Of a stretch of DNA of 17,647 bases, positions 7,893 through 16,156 are shown piece after piece. Below the pieces are notes generated by a model. That model did not search any database, was not told the origin of the DNA, and worked only from the letters and a program-made list of their open reading frames with translations. Source of the DNA: CAYRIY01 sp964424335 (GTDB lineage Bacteria > Bacillota > Limnochordia > DTU080 > RSA5); contig CAYRIY010000078.1 in NCBI GenBank assembly GCA_964424335.1, positions 1 to 17,647 of the forward strand, written 5' to 3'. Each line of letters starts with the position of its first letter. The stretch's first letter is position 1. The position numbers and the translations under genes were made by a program.

Positions 7893-8782
7893 TGGCGCGC
7901 TTGCGCATATCGTACGCCCGGCGCAGGGCGATTGGCGGTTTCTTATTCACGATTCCGTTTTTGATCGGTTTCATTCTGTTTTTCCTCTACCCGCTGTGGC
8001 AGGCGGTACAGTTCAGCTTCCACGAGTTGGTGCTGACGAGCACCACCTTTGAGCTGCAGCCGAGAGGCTGGGAGAACTACCGTTACGCCCTGCAAGTGCA
8101 TCCAGAGTTTTTGCGCACGTTCCTTGATGTGCTCGGACAACTCGTGACGCGGCTACCTCTTGTGATTGGATTCAGCCTTTTCGCGGCCACGCTGCTCAAT
8201 CAGGGATTTCGAGGCCGCAGCTTGGTGCGGGCTTTGTTCTTTCTCCCCGTGATCATGAGCGCGGGCGTCATCATGCGGATGGAGATGAACGATTACTCGG
8301 CCATCATGTTCGAGGCGTCTCGTGACGGGGCGCTGTTCGCCGGGGCCGCGATTCGCAGCCTGTTTGAGAACGCTAGGCTGCCGGAGGGGTTCCTCAATTT
8401 CGTGGTCGCCGCGGCGGACAGCCTGCCCTTTGTGATCCGGGCTTCGGGCGTCCAGATCCTCATTTTCCTTGCCGGACTGCAGGCGATTCCCCGGGAGATC
8501 TACGAGGCGGCGGACGTCGAAGGCTCGACGCCGTGGGAGCGATTTTGGCTCATCACGTTTCCCATGATCACGCCCCTCCTGCTGACAAACGTGATCTACA
8601 CGATCATCGACACGTTTACAGCGATGAACAACGAGGTCGTGATCATGATCCGGGAAACGTCCTTGACCGGAGCGGGGTACGGAGCGGGCATGGCCATGGC
8701 GATGCTCTATTTCGCCGCCGTGGGCGTACTTCTCGCGGTGGTTTACGCAATCATTGCGCGGCGGATCTTTTATTACACGTGA
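7892..8782 (+). CDS. Sugar ABC transporter permease, MalF type (first set)
   Basis: A 296-residue inner-membrane permease. The N terminus (R-R-A-I-G-G-F-L-F-T-I-P-F-L-I-G-F) and about six hydrophobic segments match the MalF/UgpA group. The cytoplasmic EAA loop, which docks the ATPase, is visible as E-A-A-D-V-E-G-S-T-P-W-E-R-F-W at residues 205-219. Compared with common members there is an extra segment before the EAA loop (about residues 130-180, after V-I-M-S-A-G-V-I). The ATG overlaps the DUF5696 stop (TGATG), so translation is probably coupled. It pairs with the downstream MalG-type permease to form one importer, most simply with the binding protein at 1444-2751. No ATPase gene is nearby. 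Confidence 0.9.
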   Translation: MARLRISYARRRAIGGFLFTIPFLIGFILFFLYPLWQAVQFSFHELVLTSTTFELQPRGWENYRYALQVHPEFLRTFLDVLGQLVTRLPLVIGFSLFAATLLNQGFRGRSLVRALFFLPVIMSAGVIMRMEMNDYSAIMFEASRDGALFAGAAIRSLFENARLPEGFLNFVVAAADSLPFVIRASGVQILIFLAGLQAIPREIYEAADVEGSTPWERFWLITFPMITPLLLTNVIYTIIDTFTAMNNEVVIMIRETSLTGAGYGAGMAMAMLYFAAVGVLLAVVYAIIARRIFYYT

Positions 8783-8783
8783 T

Positions 8784-8792
8784 GGAGGTGAT
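8784..8792 (+). promoter_or_regulatory. Near-perfect ribosome binding site
   Basis: GGAGGTGAT matches the complement of the 16S rRNA 3' end over its full length. It fixes the start of the next permease at ATG 8796, seven bases after GGAGG, and rules out the longer in-frame reading from 8754, which would cover the end of the preceding permease. It supports a Bacillota-type translation signal. Confidence 0.8.
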
Positions 8793-8795
8793 CGG

Positions 8796-9740
8796 ATGCA
8801 TCCGGCGGTCGCACGGCGCATCAAAACCGTATCGTTCGCAGCCTTTAGGACGGTTCTTTTGGTCGGTATCTGCTACGTAATCCTCTTGCCGCTGCTCCTT
8901 AGGCTCTCCTCAGCGTTCATGCCGATCGAAGATGTCTACGATCAGTCGGTGCGCTGGATTCCCCGCTCGCCCACACTGCGCAATTTCGCGCTCATGTGGG
9001 AGCATATGGAGTATTTAAAGGCGCTCTCGAACACCTTTCTCCTGGCGCTATCGACCAGTTTGGTGCAGATCGCTTCGTGCACCCTTGTGGCATACGGCTT
9101 GGCGCGTTTTCGCTTTTGGTGCAGCGGGCTTATCTTCTCCCTGGCGCTCTTTACGCTGGTGGTGCCGCCACAGCTAATCATCGTCCCGTCGTACCTAAAC
9201 TTTCGCTTTTTCAACGTCGCCGGGCTGCTCGGGGATCATTCGTTCAATCTAATCGGCACGTACTGGCCCTTCCTGATGCTCTCGATGACGGCGACAGGCT
9301 TTCGCAACGGGCTTTACATCTTCATCATGCGGCAGTTTTTCCGCGGCATGCCTCGGGAACTGGAGGAGGCGGCCTACATCGACGGAGCAGGCATGGTGCG
9401 CACATTCTGGCGGGTGATGTTGCCGGGCGCCGTGCCGGGATTGATCGTGGCATTTTTGTTCTCGTTCGTGTGGCAGTGGAATGACTACCTGTACGTGACG
9501 ATGTTCATGGCGAACGGCACGTTTTTGCCCCAGGCGCTCGAAGGCGCCGCATCGCGGGTGAACCGAGCGATTAGCGGCAGCGATACCCTTGCCGTTTCGA
9601 GCGGGTTCATGGACGACCACTTTTACTCGCTCATCAACAACGCCGGAATGATTCTCGTCATCTTGCCGCTTTTGATCTTGTACCTGTTCGTGCAGCGGTA
9701 CTTCGTCGAAAGCGTCGAAAGGACGGGGATCGTCGGATGA
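8796..9740 (+). CDS. Sugar ABC transporter permease, MalG type (first set)
   Basis: A 314-residue membrane protein of the MalG/UgpE group. It shows the usual opening helix, the W-I-P-R-S-P-T-L-R-N-F segment after it, about six membrane helices and an EAA loop, E-A-A-Y-I-D-G-A-G-M-V-R-T-F-W, at residues 191-205, followed by L-P-G-A-V-P-G. It is longer than the typical 270-290 residues, with extra sequence before the last helix (about 255-285). It lies 13 bases after the MalF-type gene and its stop overlaps the next start (ATGA). The two should form the membrane channel of the first importer. Confidence 0.9.
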   Translation: MHPAVARRIKTVSFAAFRTVLLVGICYVILLPLLLRLSSAFMPIEDVYDQSVRWIPRSPTLRNFALMWEHMEYLKALSNTFLLALSTSLVQIASCTLVAYGLARFRFWCSGLIFSLALFTLVVPPQLIIVPSYLNFRFFNVAGLLGDHSFNLIGTYWPFLMLSMTATGFRNGLYIFIMRQFFRGMPRELEEAAYIDGAGMVRTFWRVMLPGAVPGLIVAFLFSFVWQWNDYLYVTMFMANGTFLPQALEGAASRVNRAISGSDTLAVSSGFMDDHFYSLINNAGMILVILPLLILYLFVQRYFVESVERTGIVG

Positions 9741-12700
9741 ACCGGCTGAAGGTCGGCGTATTGTTCCGATCCGCCGCGCTTTTTGCGTGCGTCTTTGTCA
9801 CGGCTGTGCTCGGGACGGCGCTTGCGGCCGAGCATGCCGCGGATTACGTGCGGCGCGAGGCGTATGGCGCCTATCTGGAGCGGCACGCGGGGGCGGCGCG
9901 GCCCGAGCTGAGGATCGACATTCCCGTTGGCGACTACGCTTTTGCCGAAGGCAACGTGCGCGTCGAAGTCGATGCGCACGGATGGGCGGGCGCAGCGCTC
10001 TATGCGGATGAGGCGAGCGTCGTCGAGTGGGCGATCGAGGCGCCCGAGGCGGGAATGTACAGTTTGGGAGTCCTGTACTACCCGGTCCCGGGGCGGGGTA
10101 CGGCGATCGAGCGAGAGCTGATCATCAACGGTGAAACGCTCTATGCCGGCGCTGAGCGCCTGGTCTTTCACCGTGTCTACACCGACGCAGGCCCGACGCT
10201 GCGCGACAGGGCGGGCAACGAGATCCGGCCGCGCCAGACCGAATCGCCGATGTGGATCCGGGAGTATGCGCGGGATTCCCTTGGCTATTATCGCGAGCCA
10301 TACCTGTTTTACTTGCGGGAGGGCCTCAACCACCTGCGCCTTGTCGCCCACTCCGAACCGATGCTGATCGGCGCCCTTTGGCTCGAGAACGTCCCGGCGC
10401 CGCCTCCGTATGCCGAGGTGGCGGCCGAATATGAGAAGTCTGGCGCCAGGCCGACCAAGGGCGCACGGGTGATCGTGCAGGGCGAACATGCCGCGCGTCG
10501 TTCGAGTCCTTCGCTTTTTGCCGTGTTCGACCAAGGGGATCCGACGACCGAACCGTACCATCCGGCCGAGATTCGCCTCAACTCGATCGGCGGGCATCGC
10601 TGGCAGATACTTGGCGATTGGATCGCTTGGGATTTCGACGTGCCCGAAGACGGCCTTTATGAGATCGTGATCAAGGCGAAGCAGAATTTGAATAGGGGCA
10701 CGTTCAGCAACCGGCGCGTACTGATCGACGGCAAGACGCCCTTTGCCGAGCTCGAAGCGGTTCAGTTTCAGTTTTCGACGCGCTACCGACTGACGCGCCT
10801 TGGGGAGCATGAGGGGCGGCCCTATCTTTTCTACTTGACCAAAGGCCGGCACGAACTGCGCATGGAAGCGGTGCTGGGCGATCTCGCCGACCTCGTCCGC
10901 CGCAGCGAGGATCTGTTATACGAACTGAATCGGATTTATCGCAGCATCATCATGATCACGTCCGCGACGCCCGACCCGATGCGCAGCTATCAACTGGAGC
11001 GCCGTGTGCCTGGGCTGCTCGCGGGCCTCGCGGATGCATCGGCCGAAGTCAAGCAGATGGCGTCCGATCTGACGGCGATCACCAAACAGCGGGGCGGCCA
11101 CACGGCGACCTTGATCGATCTTGCCCGCATGCTGGACCGGATGGTGCAGAGGCCCGACTCCATACCAAACCTCCTGCGCGAATACCGGGACGGCATCGGC
11201 AATTTGGGGACGTGGGTGATGAACACCCGCAACCAGCCTCTTCAGATTGACTACATCGCCGTGGTCTCTCCGGGTGAGCGGCTGCCCGAGGCGGCGCCGT
11301 CGTTGCTTCAGACGGTGTTACACGAGGCTCGAGCGTTTGTAGCGTCGTTCTTTCACGACTACACCGGTATCTTGGAGCTGACCGACGAAAGCTCAGAAGC
11401 CGCCGCCGTACCGGAGCCGCGCGATCAGGCGCCTCCGATCAAGGTGTGGATCGGCATCGGGCGCGACCAGGCTCAAGTGCTTAAGCAGATGATCGAAGAT
11501 ACGTTCACCCCTGAGACCGGGATTCGCGTCGACCTCGAACTGGTTAACGAGATGCAGCGCCTGCTTGTGCCTGCGACCATCGCCGGCACTCAGCCCGACG
11601 TGGCCATCGGCGTCGCCGACATGGATCTTGCGTTCCGGGGGGCGGTGGTGGATCTTGCGCAGTTCCCCGATTTCGACGAGGTGGCTGCGCGCTTCAAGCC
11701 GTCCGCCCTCTTGCCGTTCCGGTTTAGGGCGCATACCTTCGCACTGCCCGACATTCAAAGTTTCCCCATGCTCTTTTACCGCAAGGATATCCTCGCAGAT
11801 CTGGGATTGGAAGTTCCCCAGACGTGGGACGACGTGTTTCGGATCCTGCCCGAGTTGCAAAATAACCACTTGGAATTTGGCATGACCCCGAGCATCTACA
11901 CCTACCTGCAGTTTTTGTATCAAAAGGGGATCTCGCTCTACCACGAAGACGGCATTGCCGTCAACCTCGATGCGGAAGCGGCGATCCGCACGTTTGAAGA
12001 GATGACCAACTTGTACACGCAGAGCGGCCTTCCGATCGAGTACAACTTCATCAACCGCTTTCGCATGGGCGAGATGCCGCTTGCCATCGCAAACTACGGC
12101 GAGTACAACACGCTCTCCGTCTTTGCGCCCGAGCTGCGGGGCGAGTGGGGCATGGCGCCGGTGCCGGGCCGCCTGGAGCCCGACGGGACGATCAATCGAA
12201 CCGTGGTCGTGGCGCACAACCAGTTCGTCGGCGACCAACTGACGCCGCAAGGAACCACCGGATCGATCATCTTGGCGAAGTCGCCGCGCCAGGAGGAAGC
12301 GTGGGAGTTTCTCAAATGGTGGACCCGCACCGATACGCAGGTGCGTTTTGGACGGGAGATGGAGGCCCTCCTCGGCGCCGCCGCCCGGTACGCGACCGCC
12401 AACGTCGAAGCGATGCAGCAACTGCCCTGGCGGGCCGAAGAACGAGCGCAGCTCAACATCCAGTGGGAGTGGGTCGAAGGGATCCCACCGGTCATCGGCA
12501 GCTACTACGTGCTGCGCCAGTTTGATTGGTTGTTTCGGGCGGTAGTGCTGCAAAACGAACCGGTGCGCGAGTCGGTGCTCGACTACACCCGTGAAATCAA
12601 CCGAGAGCTCGAGCGCAAGCGACGTGAACTCGGTTTTCCGACGGATCCGGACGAGATTTTGCCTGAGTGGAACGAGCTCTTTTGGCGGCATTACACCCAT

Positions 12701-12805
12701 ATTCACCGCCTGGATGAGCCGCGCCCCGCGGGTGATGCCCAGACCGCCGAGCTGCTTGCGCGCCTTGGCGTCCAGGGCATCGGAAAGGAGGAGGCGTCAC
12801 CTTGA
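9737..12805 (+). CDS. Carbohydrate-binding-module-like / solute-binding fusion protein
   Basis: A 1022-residue protein, more than twice the size of an ordinary binding protein. A signal peptide ends near A-L-A-A (about residue 31); the only cysteine there lies inside the hydrophobic core and is not a good lipobox. Two beta-rich segments (about 45-220 and 235-375), each ending with Y-L-F-Y-L-x-x-G-x-x-x-L-R, look like carbohydrate-binding modules of the CBM6/CBM35 kind. A charged helical stretch follows (about 380-490). From about 567 (I-K-V-W-I-G-I-G-R-D-Q) to about 940 there is a family 1 solute-binding domain with L-P-D-I-Q-S-F-P-M-L-F-Y-R-K-D-I-L and P-Q-T-W-D-D-V. The ATG overlaps the previous stop (ATGA) and its own stop overlaps the next start. 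It probably feeds the permeases at 12802-14649. The module assignment comes from pattern, not from a search. Confidence 0.8.
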   Translation: MNRLKVGVLFRSAALFACVFVTAVLGTALAAEHAADYVRREAYGAYLERHAGAARPELRIDIPVGDYAFAEGNVRVEVDAHGWAGAALYADEASVVEWAIEAPEAGMYSLGVLYYPVPGRGTAIERELIINGETLYAGAERLVFHRVYTDAGPTLRDRAGNEIRPRQTESPMWIREYARDSLGYYREPYLFYLREGLNHLRLVAHSEPMLIGALWLENVPAPPPYAEVAAEYEKSGARPTKGARVIVQGEHAARRSSPSLFAVFDQGDPTTEPYHPAEIRLNSIGGHRWQILGDWIAWDFDVPEDGLYEIVIKAKQNLNRGTFSNRRVLIDGKTPFAELEAVQFQFSTRYRLTRLGEHEGRPYLFYLTKGRHELRMEAVLGDLADLVRRSEDLLYELNRIYRSIIMITSATPDPMRSYQLERRVPGLLAGLADASAEVKQMASDLTAITKQRGGHTATLIDLARMLDRMVQRPDSIPNLLREYRDGIGNLGTWVMNTRNQPLQIDYIAVVSPGERLPEAAPSLLQTVLHEARAFVASFFHDYTGILELTDESSEAAAVPEPRDQAPPIKVWIGIGRDQAQVLKQMIEDTFTPETGIRVDLELVNEMQRLLVPATIAGTQPDVAIGVADMDLAFRGAVVDLAQFPDFDEVAARFKPSALLPFRFRAHTFALPDIQSFPMLFYRKDILADLGLEVPQTWDDVFRILPELQNNHLEFGMTPSIYTYLQFLYQKGISLYHEDGIAVNLDAEAAIRTFEEMTNLYTQSGLPIEYNFINRFRMGEMPLAIANYGEYNTLSVFAPELRGEWGMAPVPGRLEPDGTINRTVVVAHNQFVGDQLTPQGTTGSIILAKSPRQEEAWEFLKWWTRTDTQVRFGREMEALLGAAARYATANVEAMQQLPWRAEERAQLNIQWEWVEGIPPVIGSYYVLRQFDWLFRAVVLQNEPVRESVLDYTREINRELERKRRELGFPTDPDEILPEWNELFWRHYTHIHRLDEPRPAGDAQTAELLARLGVQGIGKEEASP

Positions 12806-13749
12806 GCACGAGCACGGTTACACGCCTACAGACGCATCCCCGTACTGGGACCAAAGCACGCCTAGCACACCTTTGGACCGAGATCAAGGCGCACCGGATC
12901 TCGTACTTGTTCGTCGCGCCGTTTCTCATATTGTTCACGGTGTTCGTCGTGGCGCCGATCATCCTTTCGATCGGGCTGAGCTTTACCTACTTCAACATGG
13001 TGCAGCCGCCTGTATGGGTCGGTTGGCAGAACTACCTGACGCTCTTTCTCGAAGACGAAGTGTTCTTGATTGCCGTTAAGAATACGTTCTTTTTTGCCGC
13101 GATCACCGGACCGATCAGTTATGTCATGTGCTTTATCTGCGCATGGCTCATCAACGAGCTTCGTCCCAAGGTGCGCACGATCCTGACGCTGATGTTTTAC
13201 GGTCCGAGCATCTCCGCGAACGCCTTTTTGATCTGGACCGTGATGTTCAGCGGCGACGCCTACGGGTATGTGAATGGAATGCTGCTTTACTGGGGCGTGA
13301 TCGACAAGCCGATATTGTGGCTGCAGGATCCGCAGTGGATGATGGGGATCGTCATCATGGTCGTGTTGTGGATGAGCCTGGGCGTCAGCTTTCTCACGTT
13401 TATTGCGGGCTTGCAGGGCATCGACCGGATGTACTACGAGGCGGGGGCGATCGACGGGATTCGTAACCGGTGGCAGGAGCTCTTGCATGTGACGCTGCCG
13501 ATGATGAAGCACCACATGATGTTTGGGGCGATCATCAGCATTACGAGCTCGTTCGCGGCCTCGGCGCAGCTGCAGGCGTTAACCGGACCGACGCCGACCG
13601 ACTGGGCCACGTGGACGATCATGCAGCATCTGAACGATCACGGTTACGTGCGCTATGAGATGGGATACGCCTCGGCCATGGCGGTGCTGCTGTTTATTGC
13701 GATGGTGACTGTCCAGCGCTTGGTACAGCGACTTTTGGCGAAGTTGTGA
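12802..13749 (+). CDS. Sugar ABC transporter permease, MalF type (second set)
   Basis: A 315-residue permease with a short basic leader, then I-S-Y-L-F-V-A-P-F-L-I-L-F, F-N-M-V-Q-P-P-V-W-V-G-W-Q-N-Y in the first periplasmic loop, several further helices and an EAA-type loop E-A-G-A-I-D-G-I-R-N-R-W at residues 213-224. The start is TTG at 12802, overlapping the previous stop in TTGA and supported by AAAGGAGGAGG about ten bases upstream. It forms a pair with the next gene and most likely accepts substrate from the large fusion binding protein just upstream. Confidence 0.9.
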   Translation: MSTSTVTRLQTHPRTGTKARLAHLWTEIKAHRISYLFVAPFLILFTVFVVAPIILSIGLSFTYFNMVQPPVWVGWQNYLTLFLEDEVFLIAVKNTFFFAAITGPISYVMCFICAWLINELRPKVRTILTLMFYGPSISANAFLIWTVMFSGDAYGYVNGMLLYWGVIDKPILWLQDPQWMMGIVIMVVLWMSLGVSFLTFIAGLQGIDRMYYEAGAIDGIRNRWQELLHVTLPMMKHHMMFGAIISITSSFAASAQLQALTGPTPTDWATWTIMQHLNDHGYVRYEMGYASAMAVLLFIAMVTVQRLVQRLLAKL

Positions 13750-13782
13750 TGGTATTGCGATCAAGCAAAGGGGGAAGTGGAC

Positions 13783-14649
13783 ATGGCTTTGCGGGCACGG
13801 CGCGTCAGATTGTACCGATCGACGGCGGGGGACATCGTTATCTTTTCGGTACTCGCTCTGATCGCGGCGTTTATGGCGCTGCCGATGTTTTACACGATAT
13901 TTCAGGCGCTTAAGCCCCTCGACGAGATCTTCATCTTTCCGCCGCAGTTTTTGCCGCGCCATCCGACCTTGGACAACTTTTACGACCTCTTTGTCCTGAT
14001 GGCGCAGAGCTGGGTGCCGGTGAGCCGCTATTTGTTCAACTCGCTCCTCATCGTCGTGCTCGGCACGGCGGGCAACGTCCTGTTTGGCTCCTTGTGCGCC
14101 TACGCACTGGCCAAGCATGACTTTCCAGGAAAACGACTGATCAACCAGGCGATTCTCCTGTCGCTGATGTTTGCTGGGGCGGTTTTGCTCATCCCCCACT
14201 ACCTGACGATGTCGTACCTCAATTGGATCAACAGCTACGCTGCCGTTGTCGTGCCGGCGTGGGCGGCGACGCTCGGTGTCTATCTACTGCGCAACTTCAT
14301 GGAGCACATGGTGCACGACACATTACTTGAAGCCGCCCGGATGGACGGCGCTTCGGAGTTTGCCTGCTACTGGCGCATCGCGATGCCGATCGTCAAACCG
14401 GCCTGGCTCACCCTGATCATCCTCAGCTTTCAGCAGTTGTGGGCCGATCAGGGAGCGCTCTTTCTCTACGCAGAAGAGCTAAAGCCGCTTCCGTACGCTT
14501 TAAGTCAGATCATCGGCGGAGGCGTTGGCCGGGCGGGCGTGGCTGCGGCGGTGACCGTGCTGCTCATGGCGGTTCCGATGACGGTATTCATCATTAACCA
14601 GTCGCAGATCGTCGAGACCATGGGCACGTCTGGTATTACGGGCGAGTGA
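13783..14649 (+). CDS. Sugar ABC transporter permease, MalG type (second set)
   Basis: A 288-residue permease with the MalG pattern: opening helix, L-K-P-L-D-E-I-F-I-F-P-P-Q-F-L-P-R-H-P-T-L-D-N-F, further membrane helices and an EAA loop, E-A-A-R-M-D-G-A-S-E-F-A-C-Y-W, at residues 183-197, then M-P-I-V-K-P-A-W. I chose ATG 13783 because AAAGGGGGA at 13768-13776 gives a normal spacing; a GTG at 13777 would touch that site. It lies 33 bases after its partner permease, and its stop overlaps the GTG that may start the xylanase gene. Confidence 0.9.
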   Translation: MALRARRVRLYRSTAGDIVIFSVLALIAAFMALPMFYTIFQALKPLDEIFIFPPQFLPRHPTLDNFYDLFVLMAQSWVPVSRYLFNSLLIVVLGTAGNVLFGSLCAYALAKHDFPGKRLINQAILLSLMFAGAVLLIPHYLTMSYLNWINSYAAVVVPAWAATLGVYLLRNFMEHMVHDTLLEAARMDGASEFACYWRIAMPIVKPAWLTLIILSFQQLWADQGALFLYAEELKPLPYALSQIIGGGVGRAGVAAAVTVLLMAVPMTVFIINQSQIVETMGTSGITGE

Positions 14650-15764
14650 GGGGTGTGAGTGTTGTGCTGATTCGGGCTTGGATTTTGGTCGCGGCGCTGA
14701 CCGCTGTGGGGGGTTCGGGTCTGGCCGGGAGCGTGGCCGTGGCGGCCGCGGAAGAAAGGGTGGACGCTGTGTCGGACGTTTTATTGAAGGATGTGTTTGG
14801 GGACGCGTTTTTGATCGGGATGGCGGTGGAGGGTTTTGGCGATATGACAAACCCTCAGGTAAGGCACTTCAACGCCGTGACGCCGGGCAACGACCTCAAG
14901 TGGGAGCGGGTGCATCCACGACCTGGGGTGTACAACTTCCGGCCGGGCGACACTGTGCACGAGTTTGCCAAGGAACATGGCATGGAGATGATCGGGCACA
15001 CGCTCATCTGGCACAATCAGACGCCGGCGTGGGTGTTTCAGGATGAGAATGGCGGCCCAGCGTCGCGGGAGCTCCTGATTGAGCGGATGGAGGATCACAT
15101 CAAGACCGTTGCAGGCCATTACTGCGGCCGCGTTCGCGGGTGGGACGTCGTCAACGAAGCGCTCGACGACGACGGCAGCCTGCGCCGCTCGCCTTGGCTC
15201 GAGATCATCGGCGAGTCCTATTTGGCCAAGGCGTTTACGTGGGCGCATGAGGCATGTCCGTCGGCCGAGCTTTATTACAATGACTACAACATGTACGATC
15301 CCAGGAAACGGGCCGGCGCGATCCGCCTGATCCGGTCGCTGCAGGATCGAGGCGTGCCGATCCACGGCGTCGGGGCGCAGGGCCACTGGGACGTCACCCA
15401 CCCGTCGGCCGCCCAGGTGGAGCAGATGCTCCGTGACTTCGCAGAGCTCGGGCTTAAAGTGATGATTACCGAGCTCGACATGAGCGTGTTCCCGTGGAAT
15501 GAGCGGCGGGATCTTTACCGGGGCGCATTGCCGCCAGAGCTTGCCGAGCGGCAGGCGCGCCGCTACGCCGAGATGTTTGAAGTCTTTTTGAAGTATCGTG
15601 ACGTGATCGACCGCGTGACGTTTTGGGGATTGACGGATCTGACCAGCTGGAAAAACAACTTCCCCGTCCGGGGACGATGGGATCATCCGCTGCTCTTTGA
15701 CCGGGCGAGCGAGCCCAAGCCGGCGTTTTGGGCGCTCGTGGAGGTTGGGGAGCAAGAGCGGTAG
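14646..15764 (+). CDS. Endo-1,4-beta-xylanase, glycoside hydrolase family 10
   Basis: A secreted single-domain enzyme that cuts internal beta-1,4 bonds in xylan. Family 10 hallmarks are in order: P-G-N-D-L-K-W-E near residue 80, G-H-T-L-I-W-H-N-Q, W-D-V-V-N-E-A with the acid/base Glu at about 171, Y-Y-N-D-Y-N, G-V-G-A-Q-G-H-W, I-T-E-L-D-M with the nucleophile Glu at about 276, and T-F-W-G-L-T-D-L-T-S-W. The N terminus is a signal peptide cut near V-A-A-A. At 372 residues it is a bare catalytic domain with no carbohydrate-binding or surface-anchoring module. The start is uncertain: GTG 14646 overlaps the previous stop, but GTG 14655 or 14664 lies better relative to the GAGGGG at about 14648. 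It is the last gene of the operon and the main clue to its substrate. Confidence 0.93.
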   Translation: MRGVSVVLIRAWILVAALTAVGGSGLAGSVAVAAAEERVDAVSDVLLKDVFGDAFLIGMAVEGFGDMTNPQVRHFNAVTPGNDLKWERVHPRPGVYNFRPGDTVHEFAKEHGMEMIGHTLIWHNQTPAWVFQDENGGPASRELLIERMEDHIKTVAGHYCGRVRGWDVVNEALDDDGSLRRSPWLEIIGESYLAKAFTWAHEACPSAELYYNDYNMYDPRKRAGAIRLIRSLQDRGVPIHGVGAQGHWDVTHPSAAQVEQMLRDFAELGLKVMITELDMSVFPWNERRDLYRGALPPELAERQARRYAEMFEVFLKYRDVIDRVTFWGLTDLTSWKNNFPVRGRWDHPLLFDRASEPKPAFWALVEVGEQER

Positions 15765-15783
15765 CAACTTGCGGTCAATTAAG

Positions 15784-15824
15784 GCGGGGCTCAGCGAACA
15801 GAGTTAATGTTCGCTGAGCCCCGC
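15784..15824 (+). terminator. Perfect 16-bp stem-loop closing the operon
   Basis: GCGGGGCTCAGCGAAC at 15784-15799 is followed by a nine-base loop and its exact complement at 15809-15824. It begins 19 bases after the xylanase stop. No T run follows on either strand, so it is not a textbook intrinsic terminator; it may still end or protect the transcript. It lies between the plus-strand operon and the converging minus-strand remnant, so it could serve both. Confidence 0.6.
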
Positions 15825-16156
15825 ACCAACGTCAACCCGATTAAGAGCTGGGTCTAGCGACTCATTGCGGGTTTCCCCATGTCGACTGACCGCGGTAGGC
15901 GTCCACACCTACTTGGAACTGATCGCCCGCCTCGAGTGCGCCCATGTCGGGCCCCTCGCCGACGAACTGATCGTTGAAGTTAGGTACGCGGACTCCGGCA
16001 TCAGAAGCTCCTCCGCTTTGGCCCGAGCTCCACCGCTGGATATCAGATTCCAAAGGAGTGTCAGTAACATCAAAATATTAGGCCGTGTTTTCTGGACTCG
16101 CTTGAATAATAAGTCCAAAGGGGGGAATCTACACGAGCTGCGAGGAGGAGCGATGA
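15825..16156. other. Intergenic region between operon and third binding-protein gene
   Basis: Apart from the minus-strand beta-helix remnant, I see no intact gene. The last 80 bases are AT-richer and should hold the promoter of the downstream binding-protein gene, but no pair of promoter boxes is convincing. AGGAGGAG at 16143-16150 is the ribosome binding site of that gene. Confidence 0.5.
15862..16077 (-). pseudogene. C-terminal remnant of a right-handed beta-helix protein
   Basis: On the minus strand a frame bounded by a stop just upstream (16078-16080) ends with G-G-A-S-D-A-G-V-R-V-P-N-F-N-D-Q-F-V-G, then E-G-P-D-M-G-A-L-E-A-G. This is the closing signature of many secreted right-handed beta-helix proteins (typically D-A-G-V-x-V-P-x-F-N-D-x-x-x-G-x-x-P-D-x-G-A-x-E), a fold that includes pectate lyases and other polysaccharide lyases. 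Only about 70 codons remain, with no start signal and no upstream domain, so I read it as a fragment left by deletion or rearrangement. Its stop lies about 40 bases from the operon's closing hairpin. The exact enzyme family cannot be told. Confidence 0.55.

Noticed and set aside
9755..9800. Lipobox at the cysteine in L-F-A-C of the fusion binding protein
   Set aside because: The cysteine lies within the hydrophobic core, Phe at -2 is a poor fit, and a normal A-L-A-A cleavage site follows.
9623..10852. Antisense open frame of about 400 codons opposite the fusion binding protein
   Set aside because: It is a shadow of the plus-strand codons, with no ribosome binding site or recognisable domain.
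11393..12706. Antisense open frame of about 430 codons
   Set aside because: Same reasons; it lies exactly opposite a clear solute-binding domain.
14781..15767. Antisense open frame opposite the xylanase
   Set aside because: The plus strand carries all GH10 hallmarks and the antisense product is His/Arg/Pro-rich without motifs.
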